A stretch of DNA of 37,562 nt from Planctomycetota bacterium (lineage in GTDB: Bacteria; Planctomycetota; Phycisphaerae; SM23-33): the NCBI GenBank assembly GCA_030635145.1, contig DAOVZK010000016.1, positions 1 to 37,562 of the forward strand. Direction: 5' to 3'. The translations under genes and the position numbers were made by a program. Below, in pieces: positions 8,520 to 16,941 of the stretch; the stretch's first letter is position 1, and every line of letters begins with the position of its first letter. Under the pieces are notes generated by a model. It was not told where the DNA came from. It did not search any database and saw only the letters and a program-made list of their open reading frames with translations.

Positions 8520-8966
8520 ATGTCCTACACGAATTTGCACAGCCACATTGTATTTTCAACCAAAAACCGACGGGCGATGCTTATCGGCAGAATAATGGAA
8601 CAGCTACTACCGTACGCGGGCGGAATTATTCGCAATCTCGACGGAACAATGCTCGCCGCCAACGGGCCTGAGGATCATCTGCATATTCTCGCAACATTAC
8701 CACCCACCATCGCACCATCTGATTTTATCCGAGACATCAAGGCCAATACGTCAAAATGGATTCACAAGACTTTTCCAGAAATGGCGACCTTTTGCTGGCA
8801 AGATGGATACGCCGCCTTCTCGGTTTCGCACTCAATCGTACCACGAGTGGTCGACTACATTTATAATCAGCAGGAGCATCATAAGAAAACAACGTTTGAG
8901 GAGGAATTGATTGCTCTGCTGAACTTGCATGAAATTCAATTCGACAATCGTTACATTAAGACGTAG
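8520..8966 (+). CDS. REP-associated tyrosine transposase (Y1, IS200-like)
   Basis: This 148-residue protein belongs to the single-strand DNA transposases with an HUH motif and one catalytic tyrosine. It begins SYTNLHSHIVFSTKNRR, has the metal-binding HLHIL at about residue 58, the WQDGYAAFSVSHS block at about 95, and the catalytic tyrosine in VVDYIYNQQEHHKK near 115. The start ATG 8520 fits the family N-terminus. The same frame runs back to 8454, but those extra codons would read through a REP palindrome and are rejected. The gene looks intact. It sits inside inverted REP clusters, whose GAA-loop hairpins are the probable substrate. Confidence 0.88.
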   Translation: MSYTNLHSHIVFSTKNRRAMLIGRIMEQLLPYAGGIIRNLDGTMLAANGPEDHLHILATLPPTIAPSDFIRDIKANTSKWIHKTFPEMATFCWQDGYAAFSVSHSIVPRVVDYIYNQQEHHKKTTFEEELIALLNLHEIQFDNRYIKT

Positions 8967-9023
8967 AGCTTTCCTCGCAAATTTATGCCGCCCCTTCGGG
9001 GCTTGTTTCCTGACATCCCCCAC

Positions 9024-9062
9024 CCGGGGGTTTCGCTTCGCTACACCCCCGGCTAAATTCTT
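9024..9062 (-). repeat. Right 39-base arm of the REP inverted repeat
   Basis: This is the perfect reverse complement of the left arm at 8411-8449. It is followed at 9065-9079 by the palindrome CAGCCCTTCGGGCTT, the mirror of 8342-8356. Confidence 0.92.
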
Positions 9063-9132
9063 TTCAGCCCTTCGGGCTTCAAGTCAAAAAAAACAATCTC
9101 CAGCCAAGCAAAGTATTCCACTGATGAAACAG

Positions 9133-9615
9133 CTATTCCCTGTCTTGGGGTTTTGGTCGCAGCTGCTTGTCTTCCGCCCAGCCGTTGTTTGCGTCGTCGG
9201 GGCAGTCAAATCGGGGGAGATATGGTTTGATGTCGACCAAGGGAGTCCCGTCGAGAACATCTATTCCGCTTACTTCAATCGAGTTCCCATCGCAGCTGTC
9301 GAGTTTCACGATTGAAAAACCAATACCGTTCGGCCGACATGGATGCCGCGACGCAAACACACCGTGCGGGGTATCATCCAGAAACGTGGGGCGAACCAGC
9401 TTAACCTCACCGGCCTGATCGAATAGATACAGCAAAATTACGTGGGAGAAAGTATCGATATCTTTCAGCCCTGCACTGTACTCCGGAAATATCTCGATTG
9501 TACCTTTGCCCTGAGGCGCAGCAGCAGCCTGGATTGGGCACTGCTGCTTTGTCTTGTACGGCGAATGAATTACGCCGATCGGTTTAATTTCGTACTGCTT
9601 TGCCAACGCCGCCAC
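9133..9615 (-). CDS. trmO: TrmO-like tRNA t6A37 N6-methyltransferase (UPF0066/TsaA family)
   Basis: TrmO proteins methylate N6 of threonylcarbamoyl-adenosine 37 in certain tRNAs, using SAM and a beta-barrel fold. The conserved pieces are all present: IKPIGVIHSPY near the start, PQGKGTIEIFPEY, the loop SRHPCRPNGIGFSIVKL, and DVLDGTPLVDIKPYLPRFD toward the C-terminus. The family N-terminus places the start near 9615 (GTG) or 9606 (TTG). The frame stays open to an ATG at 9687, but that would add about 24 unrelated residues and overlap the upstream gene by 104 bp. With GTG 9615 the overlap is 32 bp, so translation is probably coupled to the BamE-like gene. The C-terminal zinc-like domain of longer TrmO proteins is missing, as in many short homologues. 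Confidence 0.85.
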   Translation of the reverse strand: MAALAKQYEIKPIGVIHSPYKTKQQCPIQAAAAPQGKGTIEIFPEYSAGLKDIDTFSHVILLYLFDQAGEVKLVRPTFLDDTPHGVFASRHPCRPNGIGFSIVKLDSCDGNSIEVSGIDVLDGTPLVDIKPYLPRFDCPDDANNGWAEDKQLRPKPQDRE

Positions 9616-10030
9616 CTTTTTTATTTTCTTTATCGATAGGCTCTCGCCACAAAGCAAGTTTACCATCAGGCCCAAAGCGAACAACATACGCCCTAGGATG
9701 AGCGTTACCGAATAAAGACAGCCCTACAGTCCAATTGTATTCCCATGTCTCTGACATGGGCTCATTACCATCAATAGTTTTGCCTCCTATGCCAAAGCTA
9801 CTGCCTGGTTCCCCTAAGAGATCAGAGACCTCTTTTTTCGTCATTCCCTTTTCCAGTTTTTCCCACCCGTTAAGATTTACTTTTTCCGTGGGGCCTTCTT
9901 CAAAAAGATGCATATCCCCCAAGTCTATATCTAAAGTAAAGAAAAATTGGTAGTAAATGAATCCGGCAACACAGAACAAGACAACAATAGAAGCACCCGT
10001 CCCAAGAATCCATTTGGTTCTCTTCTTCAT
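9584..10030 (-). CDS. Membrane-anchored BamE/SmpA-like protein
   Basis: The 148-residue protein has a lysine/arginine-rich start (KKRTK), a membrane helix at about residues 8-27 (ILGTGASIVVLFCVAGFIYY), and then a small domain resembling the SmpA/OmlA (BamE) fold. The fold is suggested by LEKGMTKKEVSDLLGEPGSS near 60-78, a tryptophan/tyrosine strand SETWEYNW, and VVRFGPDGKLALWRE near the end. BamE itself is a lipoprotein; this one has no lipobox, so it is a fold relative rather than BamE. It lies in an operon between pgpH (27 bp upstream) and trmO (overlapping). Its function is unknown. Confidence 0.6.
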   Translation of the reverse strand: MKKRTKWILGTGASIVVLFCVAGFIYYQFFFTLDIDLGDMHLFEEGPTEKVNLNGWEKLEKGMTKKEVSDLLGEPGSSFGIGGKTIDGNEPMSETWEYNWTVGLSLFGNAHPRAYVVRFGPDGKLALWREPIDKENKKGGGVGKAVRN

Positions 10031-10056
10031 TTTTTCTCCATACTACCTAAAAGATA

Positions 10057-12624
10057 TCAGTCTCCGCCATCAGTATCAGCACTTTTGCCATGCCCGTTAG
10101 TGTGGCCGTTCTTAGCGGCGTGGCCATTGCCGTTGGGTTTTGGGGTATCTTCGGGGTAGGCTACGCGGGAATGGTAAATTCCGCACAAGCTCTTGACCAG
10201 CGACAGCTCCACGATGTGCACTTCGCGAAGGGTCATTTCGCAATCGTCCAGCTGGCCGTCTTCGAGGCGTGAGTTTACGACCTCGTGCACCTGATTGCGA
10301 ATTCGCGTGGGTGTGGGGTCGGTCATGGCACGGACGGAAGACTCGGCGGCGTCGGCAAGCATGAGGATGGCAGCTTCTTTTGAGTGCGGTTTGGGGCCCG
10401 GGTAGCGGAACTGGTTTTCTTCCGGGGCGGGTGTTGCGGTATCCTGCGATTTCTTTTCCGCGGCATGGAAGAAAAACTTCACCAGCGTCGTGCCGTGATG
10501 CGTTTCGATAAACTCCCGAAGTGCCACCGGCAAACCATATTCGCGGGCAAGTTCGAGGCCGTCTTTGACATGGCCCTGAATGATGAGCTGGCTCATCTCG
10601 GGCGAAAGTTTCTCGTGCTTGTTTTGCCCCTCGCCCTGATTCTCGGAAAAATACTCGGGCTTGTTAACCTTGCCGATGTCGTGATAGTAGGCACCGACCC
10701 GCGCGAGCAAACCGCGGGCACCGATAGCCTCAGCCGCCGACTCGCACATGGTTCCCAGCTGCAATGAGTGGTTGTACGTCCCGGCCGACTCCATCGCCAA
10801 GTGCCGCAACAACGGCTTCGATGCGTCGCACCATTCCAGCAGTGTACTGCCGGTGGCGACGTTGAAAATTCGCTCAATGGCCGGTAAGATGCTCTGGACG
10901 ATCACGCCCGTCACTACAATCGCACCGCACGCCCAAAGCGAATCTCGCAGCGCAAAACCCCACGGGGTGTCGTTGCGGACGGACAATATCCAAACGAGCA
11001 TAAAAATGCCCGCAGCTGTGATTATCGACACAATGACGAGGCGGCTTCGTGTGCGAATTTCGCGCAGCTGCAACACAAACAAAACCAAACCCGTAATCAG
11101 AACCGCCATCAGCTCAAATCCCGCGTGAATCTGAAAAACGACAATGGCGGCCAGTATCGCAGACACGCCCATCGCAAATCGCTGATCGTATGCAATCGTC
11201 AAAACGACTCCCGCGGTACACACGCCCAAAAGCGCAACTTGCGGAGGCAGCGAAAAGACCTGCACGAGAATTTTCGTTATCGCCATCATCAACAGCAGCA
11301 TCGCCGCCATAATCAGACCGCGAATGTTATTTCTCACAACCCCCGGTTGATAATGCCCGACGTACGAGCAAAGCATAACCGTCAGCATCAAAATCAGAGC
11401 GACGTTTGCGATGATTCTGGTGTATCGCTTCCACGGGTGAGAAACTCGCTCGAGGCGGAGATACTCGTCATGCTCAGCCTGCAGCAGCGGAATTTCTTTT
11501 TCGGCGTTTAGCCCTTTGTTGTCCGGGGCAAACAGCCCGGGTCGTGGAGCTTTTGTGCGGCGGGCAAGTACCTGCCCATCACTGTAGTTCTTAAAACACA
11601 GCGGAGACGGGTTTGCCTCTGCCTTTTGGGCGGCGAGTTTTTGGGCAGCGAGACTTTTTTCGCTGTCGTAGATGTACATCGGGTTGGATTGCAATTTCTC
11701 CAACACCAACGCCATGACGTAAGGTTGATATATCTGCGGAATTCCGTCAACCGCCCACCGCATGCGATTTTTGATCTCGTCGACATTGTCCAGCCCGATG
11801 ATATCTTTCACGGGTTCGTATTTTCCGACGCTGCCGTTCATGAGGATAACGTCGTTGGCACGGCGTTTGATTTTTTGCTCCTCGGCGAGCTCTGCCTGCA
11901 CGATGTAACATCGTCCCAGCCGCTCACGCAGCTGTTTGAGCATCGCGTCGAGTTTTTTGCTTCCCTGAGGTGTGGTAAGGGCAACCCATGCATCGAATAT
12001 TTTTTTTTCGCGAAGTTGCTCGGCGGTCAACGGCGGGGATGCTTTCTCCACATCAGATGCCACCGCCTCGGAGGTCTCGGCAGCAGGTTTGTCCGCGTTT
12101 ACATTCTCACCTTGAGGGGATTCTGTTTCCGCATTTGCTACAGCTTCCTGCGGGGATTCGGTTTTGCTTTCGGCGGAAGGTTTTGCGGGGGCGGAAAGTT
12201 TTATCCCAAGCTGTTTAAGCAGCTCAGGCGGAACCTTGTCAAGCGTTTTGGCAGCCTGGAAGCTTCCGGGGATATTTGCGATAGACGTCACAATATCGTC
12301 GAGCAAATCGGTATTGATATTGAACGTTGCCGGTTCCTTCTCTCTGGCGAGTCGAATTTCCTCGGCGACATTCTCTTCGAGGCGTCTTTTGAATTCGACG
12401 CGGGCGGTAATATCCTGCGGAACGTATTGCCCCACGCGATACGGTAGCGGGTCGGCCGGCCAGATGTCCATAACAGCAGCGGCCAGAAAAAACACAACCG
12501 CAATGGCAAGCGAACCCATAGCCCCGGGCCTGCTGAACCATCTCGCGAAACTAGACGACTCGGTCGGAATATTTTTCCTGACCTCAATCCGCCTCTGATG
12601 CCGATTTTTCTTAAACAATGCCAT
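10057..12624 (-). CDS. 7TM-HD family cyclic dinucleotide phosphodiesterase, PgpH-like
   Basis: PgpH proteins hydrolyse c-di-AMP in the cytoplasm and carry an extracellular sensor. The order here matches: a basic N-terminus, a first membrane helix at about 36-56, a long extracytoplasmic 7TMR-HDED region to about 420, a block of membrane helices to about 600, then an HD domain. HD residues are seen in YNHSLQLG, YYHDIGK, IIQGHVKDG, ETHHGTT and LADAAESS. The 855 residues exceed the usual length of about 700-800, owing to a Glu/Ala/Pro-rich insertion near 150-200 and a Gly/Asn/His-rich tail. The neighbouring cdaA at 5005 supplies the likely substrate. ybeY, the usual downstream gene, is absent. 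The ATG 12624 has a weak ribosome site. Confidence 0.92.
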   Translation of the reverse strand: MALFKKNRHQRRIEVRKNIPTESSSFARWFSRPGAMGSLAIAVVFFLAAAVMDIWPADPLPYRVGQYVPQDITARVEFKRRLEENVAEEIRLAREKEPATFNINTDLLDDIVTSIANIPGSFQAAKTLDKVPPELLKQLGIKLSAPAKPSAESKTESPQEAVANAETESPQGENVNADKPAAETSEAVASDVEKASPPLTAEQLREKKIFDAWVALTTPQGSKKLDAMLKQLRERLGRCYIVQAELAEEQKIKRRANDVILMNGSVGKYEPVKDIIGLDNVDEIKNRMRWAVDGIPQIYQPYVMALVLEKLQSNPMYIYDSEKSLAAQKLAAQKAEANPSPLCFKNYSDGQVLARRTKAPRPGLFAPDNKGLNAEKEIPLLQAEHDEYLRLERVSHPWKRYTRIIANVALILMLTVMLCSYVGHYQPGVVRNNIRGLIMAAMLLLMMAITKILVQVFSLPPQVALLGVCTAGVVLTIAYDQRFAMGVSAILAAIVVFQIHAGFELMAVLITGLVLFVLQLREIRTRSRLVIVSIITAAGIFMLVWILSVRNDTPWGFALRDSLWACGAIVVTGVIVQSILPAIERIFNVATGSTLLEWCDASKPLLRHLAMESAGTYNHSLQLGTMCESAAEAIGARGLLARVGAYYHDIGKVNKPEYFSENQGEGQNKHEKLSPEMSQLIIQGHVKDGLELAREYGLPVALREFIETHHGTTLVKFFFHAAEKKSQDTATPAPEENQFRYPGPKPHSKEAAILMLADAAESSVRAMTDPTPTRIRNQVHEVVNSRLEDGQLDDCEMTLREVHIVELSLVKSLCGIYHSRVAYPEDTPKPNGNGHAAKNGHTNGHGKSADTDGGD

Positions 12625-12934
12625 GTTGGTATTCTAGTTAGTGACCAGGTAATTAGCGACATTTTTTTACGTGATGCCGTTTTAGTTTTTGTCGGATTAC
12701 CGCCTGTCGGAATTGCGATGAAAATACGGCGTTATCCAGCAAAAAGAATAACAATGTTTTTTAAAAACATTGTGGCAAAAATCCTCCCACAGCCGTAGAG
12801 TCTCCTATAATGTATATAGAGGTGTTTATTTTAGCCGAAATTTTCTTGGAACGTATATAATTACTCATCGACATGGACGGGCGATAGCGAGTTGTCCACA
12901 ATGGTTTTTACCTGCACGGAAGGCCGCGGAAGAT
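12625..12934. other. Divergent promoter region between pgpH and the TPR-like gene
   Basis: These 310 bases separate two genes read in opposite directions, so promoters for both should lie here. A perfect palindrome sits at 12751-12773. TATAAT occurs at 12806-12811 on the plus strand without a good -35. On the minus strand a TAGAAT lies a few bases upstream of the pgpH ATG. No gene is supported. The frame that runs back to 12770 from the next gene has no start signal. Confidence 0.4.
12751..12773. promoter_or_regulatory. 23-base perfect palindrome, possible operator
   Basis: ACAATGTTTTT and AAAAACATTGT flank one central T. The location between divergent genes, one of them the c-di-AMP phosphodiesterase, suits a regulator binding site. 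It lacks the features of a rho-independent terminator because no GC stem is present. Confidence 0.4.
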
Positions 12935-14143
12935 ATGCTTGAAAAAGTGAAATTAAATTGTCTGATCGCATCAATCCTTTGCGTTTTGTGTGCAGCTGAA
13001 ATCTGCTACTCCGGAGTAGGAACATTACGTTCCCCCGGTAGCTTGAGGGGTTCCAGAACAATAGGTTCGCCCGGTAGCAGTGGCACTCTCGGTAGAGGCA
13101 GTGGAATAGGTAATCTCTACAGTTCACCGCAGGGTTCGGGAGTTTTGTCTACCTCGATAAACCGTTCGCCAAATTACAACACTCTTCGCACGAACAGAAG
13201 TTCGCATAATTCAAACGCCATGCGCAGCAGCATTTCGCGAAGCAGCACCCCTGCCCGAACGACGACGGGCAGTCGCAGGCACACACCGGCCGCTACGACG
13301 GACATCTCGAAAATTGCCCGCGGGGCACCGAACAAGAGCGGTTCTACACAACGTCGCAACACACCTCCGTCTGGGGCAGCATCATCCGCGGGAACCGGGG
13401 TATTCCAATCCAACATCAACAAAACGGCACAGCCGGCGTTGTTGGGAGACTTTGCTGCAGCATCATATGTTTCAGCTGTCGATGGTACGCTTTCGCAAGA
13501 CACCAAAACCAGCAAACCGATCACCACACTGGTTCCCGAGCAGCCTGGAATTTATCAGGAAAAAATGCAGGAGGCCGAAGATGCGTTTAAGAGTGGTGAA
13601 TTTCGCCTCGCCATCTCGCTTTACAACATGTCGGCAGACTTCTCGAACAATTCCCCCGAACCCCTTCTGGGGTTGATGTTTTCATATTTTGCCGCCTCCG
13701 ATGAAGGTTATGGCCTGACGTGTTTATACCTCAAAAAAACCCTGGAATGCTTTCCGGAATTACCGCTCGTCAACATTGATATGCAAAGGTTTTATCTTGA
13801 TCCGGTTCAATATCGTCGCGATTTGGGCCAGCTGGAAAAATACGCCAATAAAAATCCCAAAGATTCAGTAGCCCAGTTTGTACTTGGGTATTTTTTGTGG
13901 CGTGAAGATGAGCCTAAAAAATCTCGCAAGGCTTTGGCCACCGCCCTGAAATACTCGAATGACAAAACGCTAAACGAAGCTATCGACACACTCTGGTGCG
14001 GAATGGTCGCCAGCGGAAAAGTTTCGGGAACACTGCAAAGCAAAAAGCCCGACAAATCTGACAAACCCAAGGCCCCGAAGGACAAAACCGGCGAGCAATC
14101 CAAAAAAACGTCGCCAGCGTCTACAGGCAACAAATCCCAATAA
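12935..14143 (+). CDS. Secreted Ser/Arg-rich protein with TPR-like domain
   Basis: I do not recognise a named family. The 402 residues start with a signal peptide (EKVKLNCLIASILCVLCAAEICYSG). A low-complexity region rich in Ser, Gly, Arg, Asn and Thr follows to about 170. A helical domain with tetratricopeptide character lies at about 200-355, for example AEDAFKSGEFRLAISLYNMS and VAQFVLGYFLWREDEPKKSR. The tail is Lys/Pro/Ser-rich. ATG 12935 is preferred over the far upstream open frame because it begins the signal peptide and has GGAAGG at 12918-12923. It ends 59 bp before rnfC and may be cotranscribed with it. A periplasmic scaffold role is only a guess. Confidence 0.6.
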   Translation: MLEKVKLNCLIASILCVLCAAEICYSGVGTLRSPGSLRGSRTIGSPGSSGTLGRGSGIGNLYSSPQGSGVLSTSINRSPNYNTLRTNRSSHNSNAMRSSISRSSTPARTTTGSRRHTPAATTDISKIARGAPNKSGSTQRRNTPPSGAASSAGTGVFQSNINKTAQPALLGDFAAASYVSAVDGTLSQDTKTSKPITTLVPEQPGIYQEKMQEAEDAFKSGEFRLAISLYNMSADFSNNSPEPLLGLMFSYFAASDEGYGLTCLYLKKTLECFPELPLVNIDMQRFYLDPVQYRRDLGQLEKYANKNPKDSVAQFVLGYFLWREDEPKKSRKALATALKYSNDKTLNEAIDTLWCGMVASGKVSGTLQSKKPDKSDKPKAPKDKTGEQSKKTSPASTGNKSQ

Positions 14144-14202
14144 AGCCGCAGGCAGCAAAATTGTCGTTTCGTTGTGGTCTAAAATCGTTTACGATACCTC
14201 CC

Positions 14203-15516
14203 ATGCTTTTTCAACGTTATGGGAAGTTTACCGGCGGGATTGATGTCCCCGAAGAAAAGGATTCGACGGTCGATAAACCGATCTCAATTCCTGAGGCGAC
14301 AGACTCGCTCCGCATACCGCTGATGCCCTGCCAAACCCTACCCTCCCAGCCGACCGTTACCGTTGGTGCCCGCATCGAACCCCATCAACGCATCGCCGCC
14401 GCTATGAAAGATGGCATCGATATTTTTGCCCCGCTCGGAGGAACGGTAAAATCCATCGACGAAAAAACCATCGAGCTTGCCGATCTGACGCAACCCAAAG
14501 GAATCCCCGAATCCAGCATCGAAACATCGTGGAGCGATCTCGATTCGGTACAGCTCTATCAGCGGTTGGCCGAATCACATCTACCGACATTCGGGGCGCG
14601 TGGTGAAACGATGATGGGATGGATTAACCGAGCGAAAAAGTCGCAAGCCAACACGCTAATCATCAACGCCGTCGAATGCCAGCCCTACGTAACTGCAGAC
14701 CACCGCCTGCTCGCAGAATTCGGATCGGAGGTCATTACGGGCTCGGCGATTCTTGGTAAAACCATCGGCGTAAGCAAAATCATCGTCGCCGTGGACGAAA
14801 CCCACACCGACGACTACACCGAGCTGCTCGAAACCAACGCACAGTACGACATCCAGTGCATCGCCTTACCGCGAAAATACCCCATCGGTGCCGACAACAT
14901 CCTCGCGTACGTTTTAACGCGCCACGAAGTACCCTGCGGGCAAGACCCCGAATCGATAGGCATCGCGATGGCGGGGCCAGCCGAATGTTTTAGCGTATAT
15001 CGCTGGGTCGTTTGCGGGCAACGCCTCGGCGGCCGAGTGGTAACGATCTCCGGTATGCACGCCGAACGACCCGGTAACTACTTCGTCCCATACGGCACCG
15101 ACATCCATGAGTTGATGGCACCGGCCGAGGAGCCATTCATTATCGGTAGCCCGATGATCGGGCGTCTCTGCCCCGAAGGTAGCGTCGTAAAACCATCCAC
15201 TGACGCAGTTGTCGCGATTGACCCGACGATTGTGGGCGTTCCGTCGCAGTGCATTCGCTGCGGGTGGTGCCACGACCACTGCCCCGCCCGCCTGAACGTC
15301 GCCGTACTAAACGACCACTACGAACTAAGCGACATCGCCCAGGCCGAGCATCTGGGCGTGCTGTCGTGCGTCGAATGCGGGGTATGCTCCTACATTTGTC
15401 CGGCGAGGCTGCCGTTGGCCGAGCGAACCCGAAAGCTCAAACGTGCAATCAAGCGGCGGCAAACTTCGATGCCGTTGTTTACACCCGCGCCAAAACCACC
15501 GGAGTCCGACCGATGA
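14203..15516 (+). CDS. rnfC: RnfC-like electron transport subunit
   Basis: RnfC is the peripheral iron-sulfur and NADH-facing subunit of the Rnf complex, which couples ferredoxin:NAD oxidoreduction to ion transport. The 437-residue protein starts with the family pattern FQRYGKFTGGIDVPEEKD and ends with two 4Fe-4S motifs: CIRCGWCHDHCP from C350 and CVECGVCSYICP from C389. The middle part (NAVECQPYVTADHRLL, then ALPRKYPIGADNIL) matches RnfC. The glycine-rich flavin/NADH loop, normally of the form GxGGxGFPT, reads FGARGETMMGW here, so nucleotide binding may be altered. ATG 14203 fits the family better than the upstream TTG 14161. It overlaps rnfD by 4 bp. No rnfG, E, A or B follows. Confidence 0.82.
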   Translation: MLFQRYGKFTGGIDVPEEKDSTVDKPISIPEATDSLRIPLMPCQTLPSQPTVTVGARIEPHQRIAAAMKDGIDIFAPLGGTVKSIDEKTIELADLTQPKGIPESSIETSWSDLDSVQLYQRLAESHLPTFGARGETMMGWINRAKKSQANTLIINAVECQPYVTADHRLLAEFGSEVITGSAILGKTIGVSKIIVAVDETHTDDYTELLETNAQYDIQCIALPRKYPIGADNILAYVLTRHEVPCGQDPESIGIAMAGPAECFSVYRWVVCGQRLGGRVVTISGMHAERPGNYFVPYGTDIHELMAPAEEPFIIGSPMIGRLCPEGSVVKPSTDAVVAIDPTIVGVPSQCIRCGWCHDHCPARLNVAVLNDHYELSDIAQAEHLGVLSCVECGVCSYICPARLPLAERTRKLKRAIKRRQTSMPLFTPAPKPPESDR

Positions 15517-16790
15517 CAGATGTTCCCGAAATCAACCCGCCAAACCCCGAAGCGTTTCTGAAAGAAGCCCGCACGTTGGCGACCCATGCGCCGCTTTTGC
15601 GTGCACCGGAAAAAGTCCACTCGGTTTTCCTGGTAATAATCGTCGCGGCCTGCCTACCGCTGGCCGGTGGTGTGGTGCTTTTCGGATGGAGGGCGTTGTG
15701 GGTGGTTTTCGTCTCTGTGGTTTCGTGTGCCGTCATCGAAAAAATCTACTTTCGCGTAACGCACACACCCGCCCTGCTGGGCCGAACCCACGCCTACCTC
15801 ACCGGGGTACTATTGGCGCTTACGCTACCACCATTTACGCCTTGGTATGTGGTGGTTTTGGGGGCACTGTTCTCGATTCTCGTTGGCAAGGCGATTTTTG
15901 GTGGTGTGGGGCATTTCCTCTGGCAACCAGCCCTTGTCGGACGATTCGCCATCGCCGTCATCACCCCGATTCTCGCACCGATGCTGGGGACAACCGACGT
16001 TTTACAGCCGCTAAGCTGGGGCGTACTGGATCAGCAGCACATAGTCTTCGGCGACGTCAAGGAAGTCAAGACACCCAAGGATTATCGCGGGTGGAAACTC
16101 ACCGACGCCCCCGATGGAACCAACGGTTTTGCCATGCCGCACCCAAATAAAGTGATGTCGAAGTTATGGCTGAAAAGTGACGACAACTTCCACAACTTCA
16201 GTTCCATCGGCACTGTTCGCGACGACATCCCCAATCGCCAGTGTATGCTCTTTGCCGTCCTGCCCCCCGTAAGCGACATGCTTTTCGGTGCTCGCCCGGG
16301 CGGAATCGGTGAAACATGCTCGATTCTGATCATCGCGGCGGGGCTGTATCTCGTGTATCGAAACTATGTCAAATGGCAGCTTCCGGTGGTGATAATTCTG
16401 TCGGCGGCGATTGTGGTAAGCATTGCGCCGATCAGATTCACCGGCCCGAACGGCACGATGGAGACCGTGTGGTTTCCGATGTTCGCCGAGGGCATCGAAA
16501 TCGGATTTACGTACGTGCTGTATCAGCTGCTGGGGTGCGGATTGCTGGTGGCGGCGTTTTTTATGGCCCCGGAAATGACGACCAGCCCGGTAACTACCGG
16601 CGGGCAGGTGATTTTTGGTATCGGATGCGGTTCGATCGCCATGCTGATGAAGCTCTATATGGATATCCCGATCCCCGCCTACGTCGCCGTACTGGTGATG
16701 AACACTTTCGTCCCGACTATCGACTCAATGTGGCAGCCGAAAGTTTTCGGCCAAAAGCACTTCCCGTGGTTGGCCCGCGCGAAAAAGTAG
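15513..16790 (+). CDS. rnfD: RnfD/NqrB-like membrane subunit
   Basis: RnfD is a multi-helix membrane subunit that normally carries covalent FMN on a threonine and takes part in ion translocation. The 425 residues contain about ten hydrophobic helices. Family segments are ALTLPPFTPWYVVVLG, FGGVGHFLWQPALVGR, GGIGETCSILIIAAGLYL, and MTTSPVTTGGQVIFGIGCG near the C-terminus, ending in VMNTFVPTID. The flavin attachment motif, usually of the form S-G/T-A-T, is not evident; in its place lies an expanded hydrophilic loop at about 165-255. ATG 15513 overlaps the rnfC stop (ATGA) and has GGAG at 15501-15504. The frame upstream to 15249 lies over rnfC and is not used. Confidence 0.8.
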   Translation: MTDVPEINPPNPEAFLKEARTLATHAPLLRAPEKVHSVFLVIIVAACLPLAGGVVLFGWRALWVVFVSVVSCAVIEKIYFRVTHTPALLGRTHAYLTGVLLALTLPPFTPWYVVVLGALFSILVGKAIFGGVGHFLWQPALVGRFAIAVITPILAPMLGTTDVLQPLSWGVLDQQHIVFGDVKEVKTPKDYRGWKLTDAPDGTNGFAMPHPNKVMSKLWLKSDDNFHNFSSIGTVRDDIPNRQCMLFAVLPPVSDMLFGARPGGIGETCSILIIAAGLYLVYRNYVKWQLPVVIILSAAIVVSIAPIRFTGPNGTMETVWFPMFAEGIEIGFTYVLYQLLGCGLLVAAFFMAPEMTTSPVTTGGQVIFGIGCGSIAMLMKLYMDIPIPAYVAVLVMNTFVPTIDSMWQPKVFGQKHFPWLARAKK

Positions 16791-16813
16791 GCTCGCGAAG
16801 TCCCGCAACTTGC

Positions 16814-16842
16814 TTGACAGAACAGATAATTTGAGATACCCT
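16814..16842 (+). promoter_or_regulatory. Predicted promoter of ackA
   Basis: A perfect TTGACA at 16814-16819 is followed after 17 bases by TACCCT at 16837-16842, a weak -10. It lies 100 bases before the ackA ATG, in the gap after rnfD. Confidence 0.4.
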
Positions 16843-16941
16843 CGAATCTCGATGCTTCGGTAATTACCCCCGCTGTTAATAATCTATTTGGATTACGCTC
16901 GGGGGTTTGTTCGTTTTCAGCAGTAGCAGTAAAGGATCGCC

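Larger units (their letters stand above)
8342..9079 (+). mobile_element. REP-flanked RAYT (IS200-like) single-gene element
   Basis: A Y1-type transposase gene (8520-8966) is enclosed by mirror-image groups of short palindromes with GAA loops. On the left are AAGCCCGAAGGGCTG (8342-8356), a second palindrome at 8395-8407, a 39-base arm (8411-8449) and GCCCCGAAGGGGCG (8471-8484). On the right, three of these recur as reverse complements: 8989-9002, 9024-9062 and 9065-9079. This is the organisation of a REP element with its associated tyrosine transposase, which is thought to spread REP sequences as single strands. Insertion lies between convergent genes (proA and trmO), so no gene is broken. Confidence 0.88.

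Noticed and set aside
15249-15512. Long N-terminal extension of the RnfD frame
   Set aside because: It lies entirely over the iron-sulfur end of rnfC; ATG 15513 with GGAG and an ATGA overlap is the natural start.
16866-16906. ACCCCCG/CGGGGGT arms before ackA as a terminator of rnfD
   Set aside because: The loop is 27 bases and lies after the likely ackA promoter, so termination there would silence ackA; it could be an attenuator but evidence is thin.
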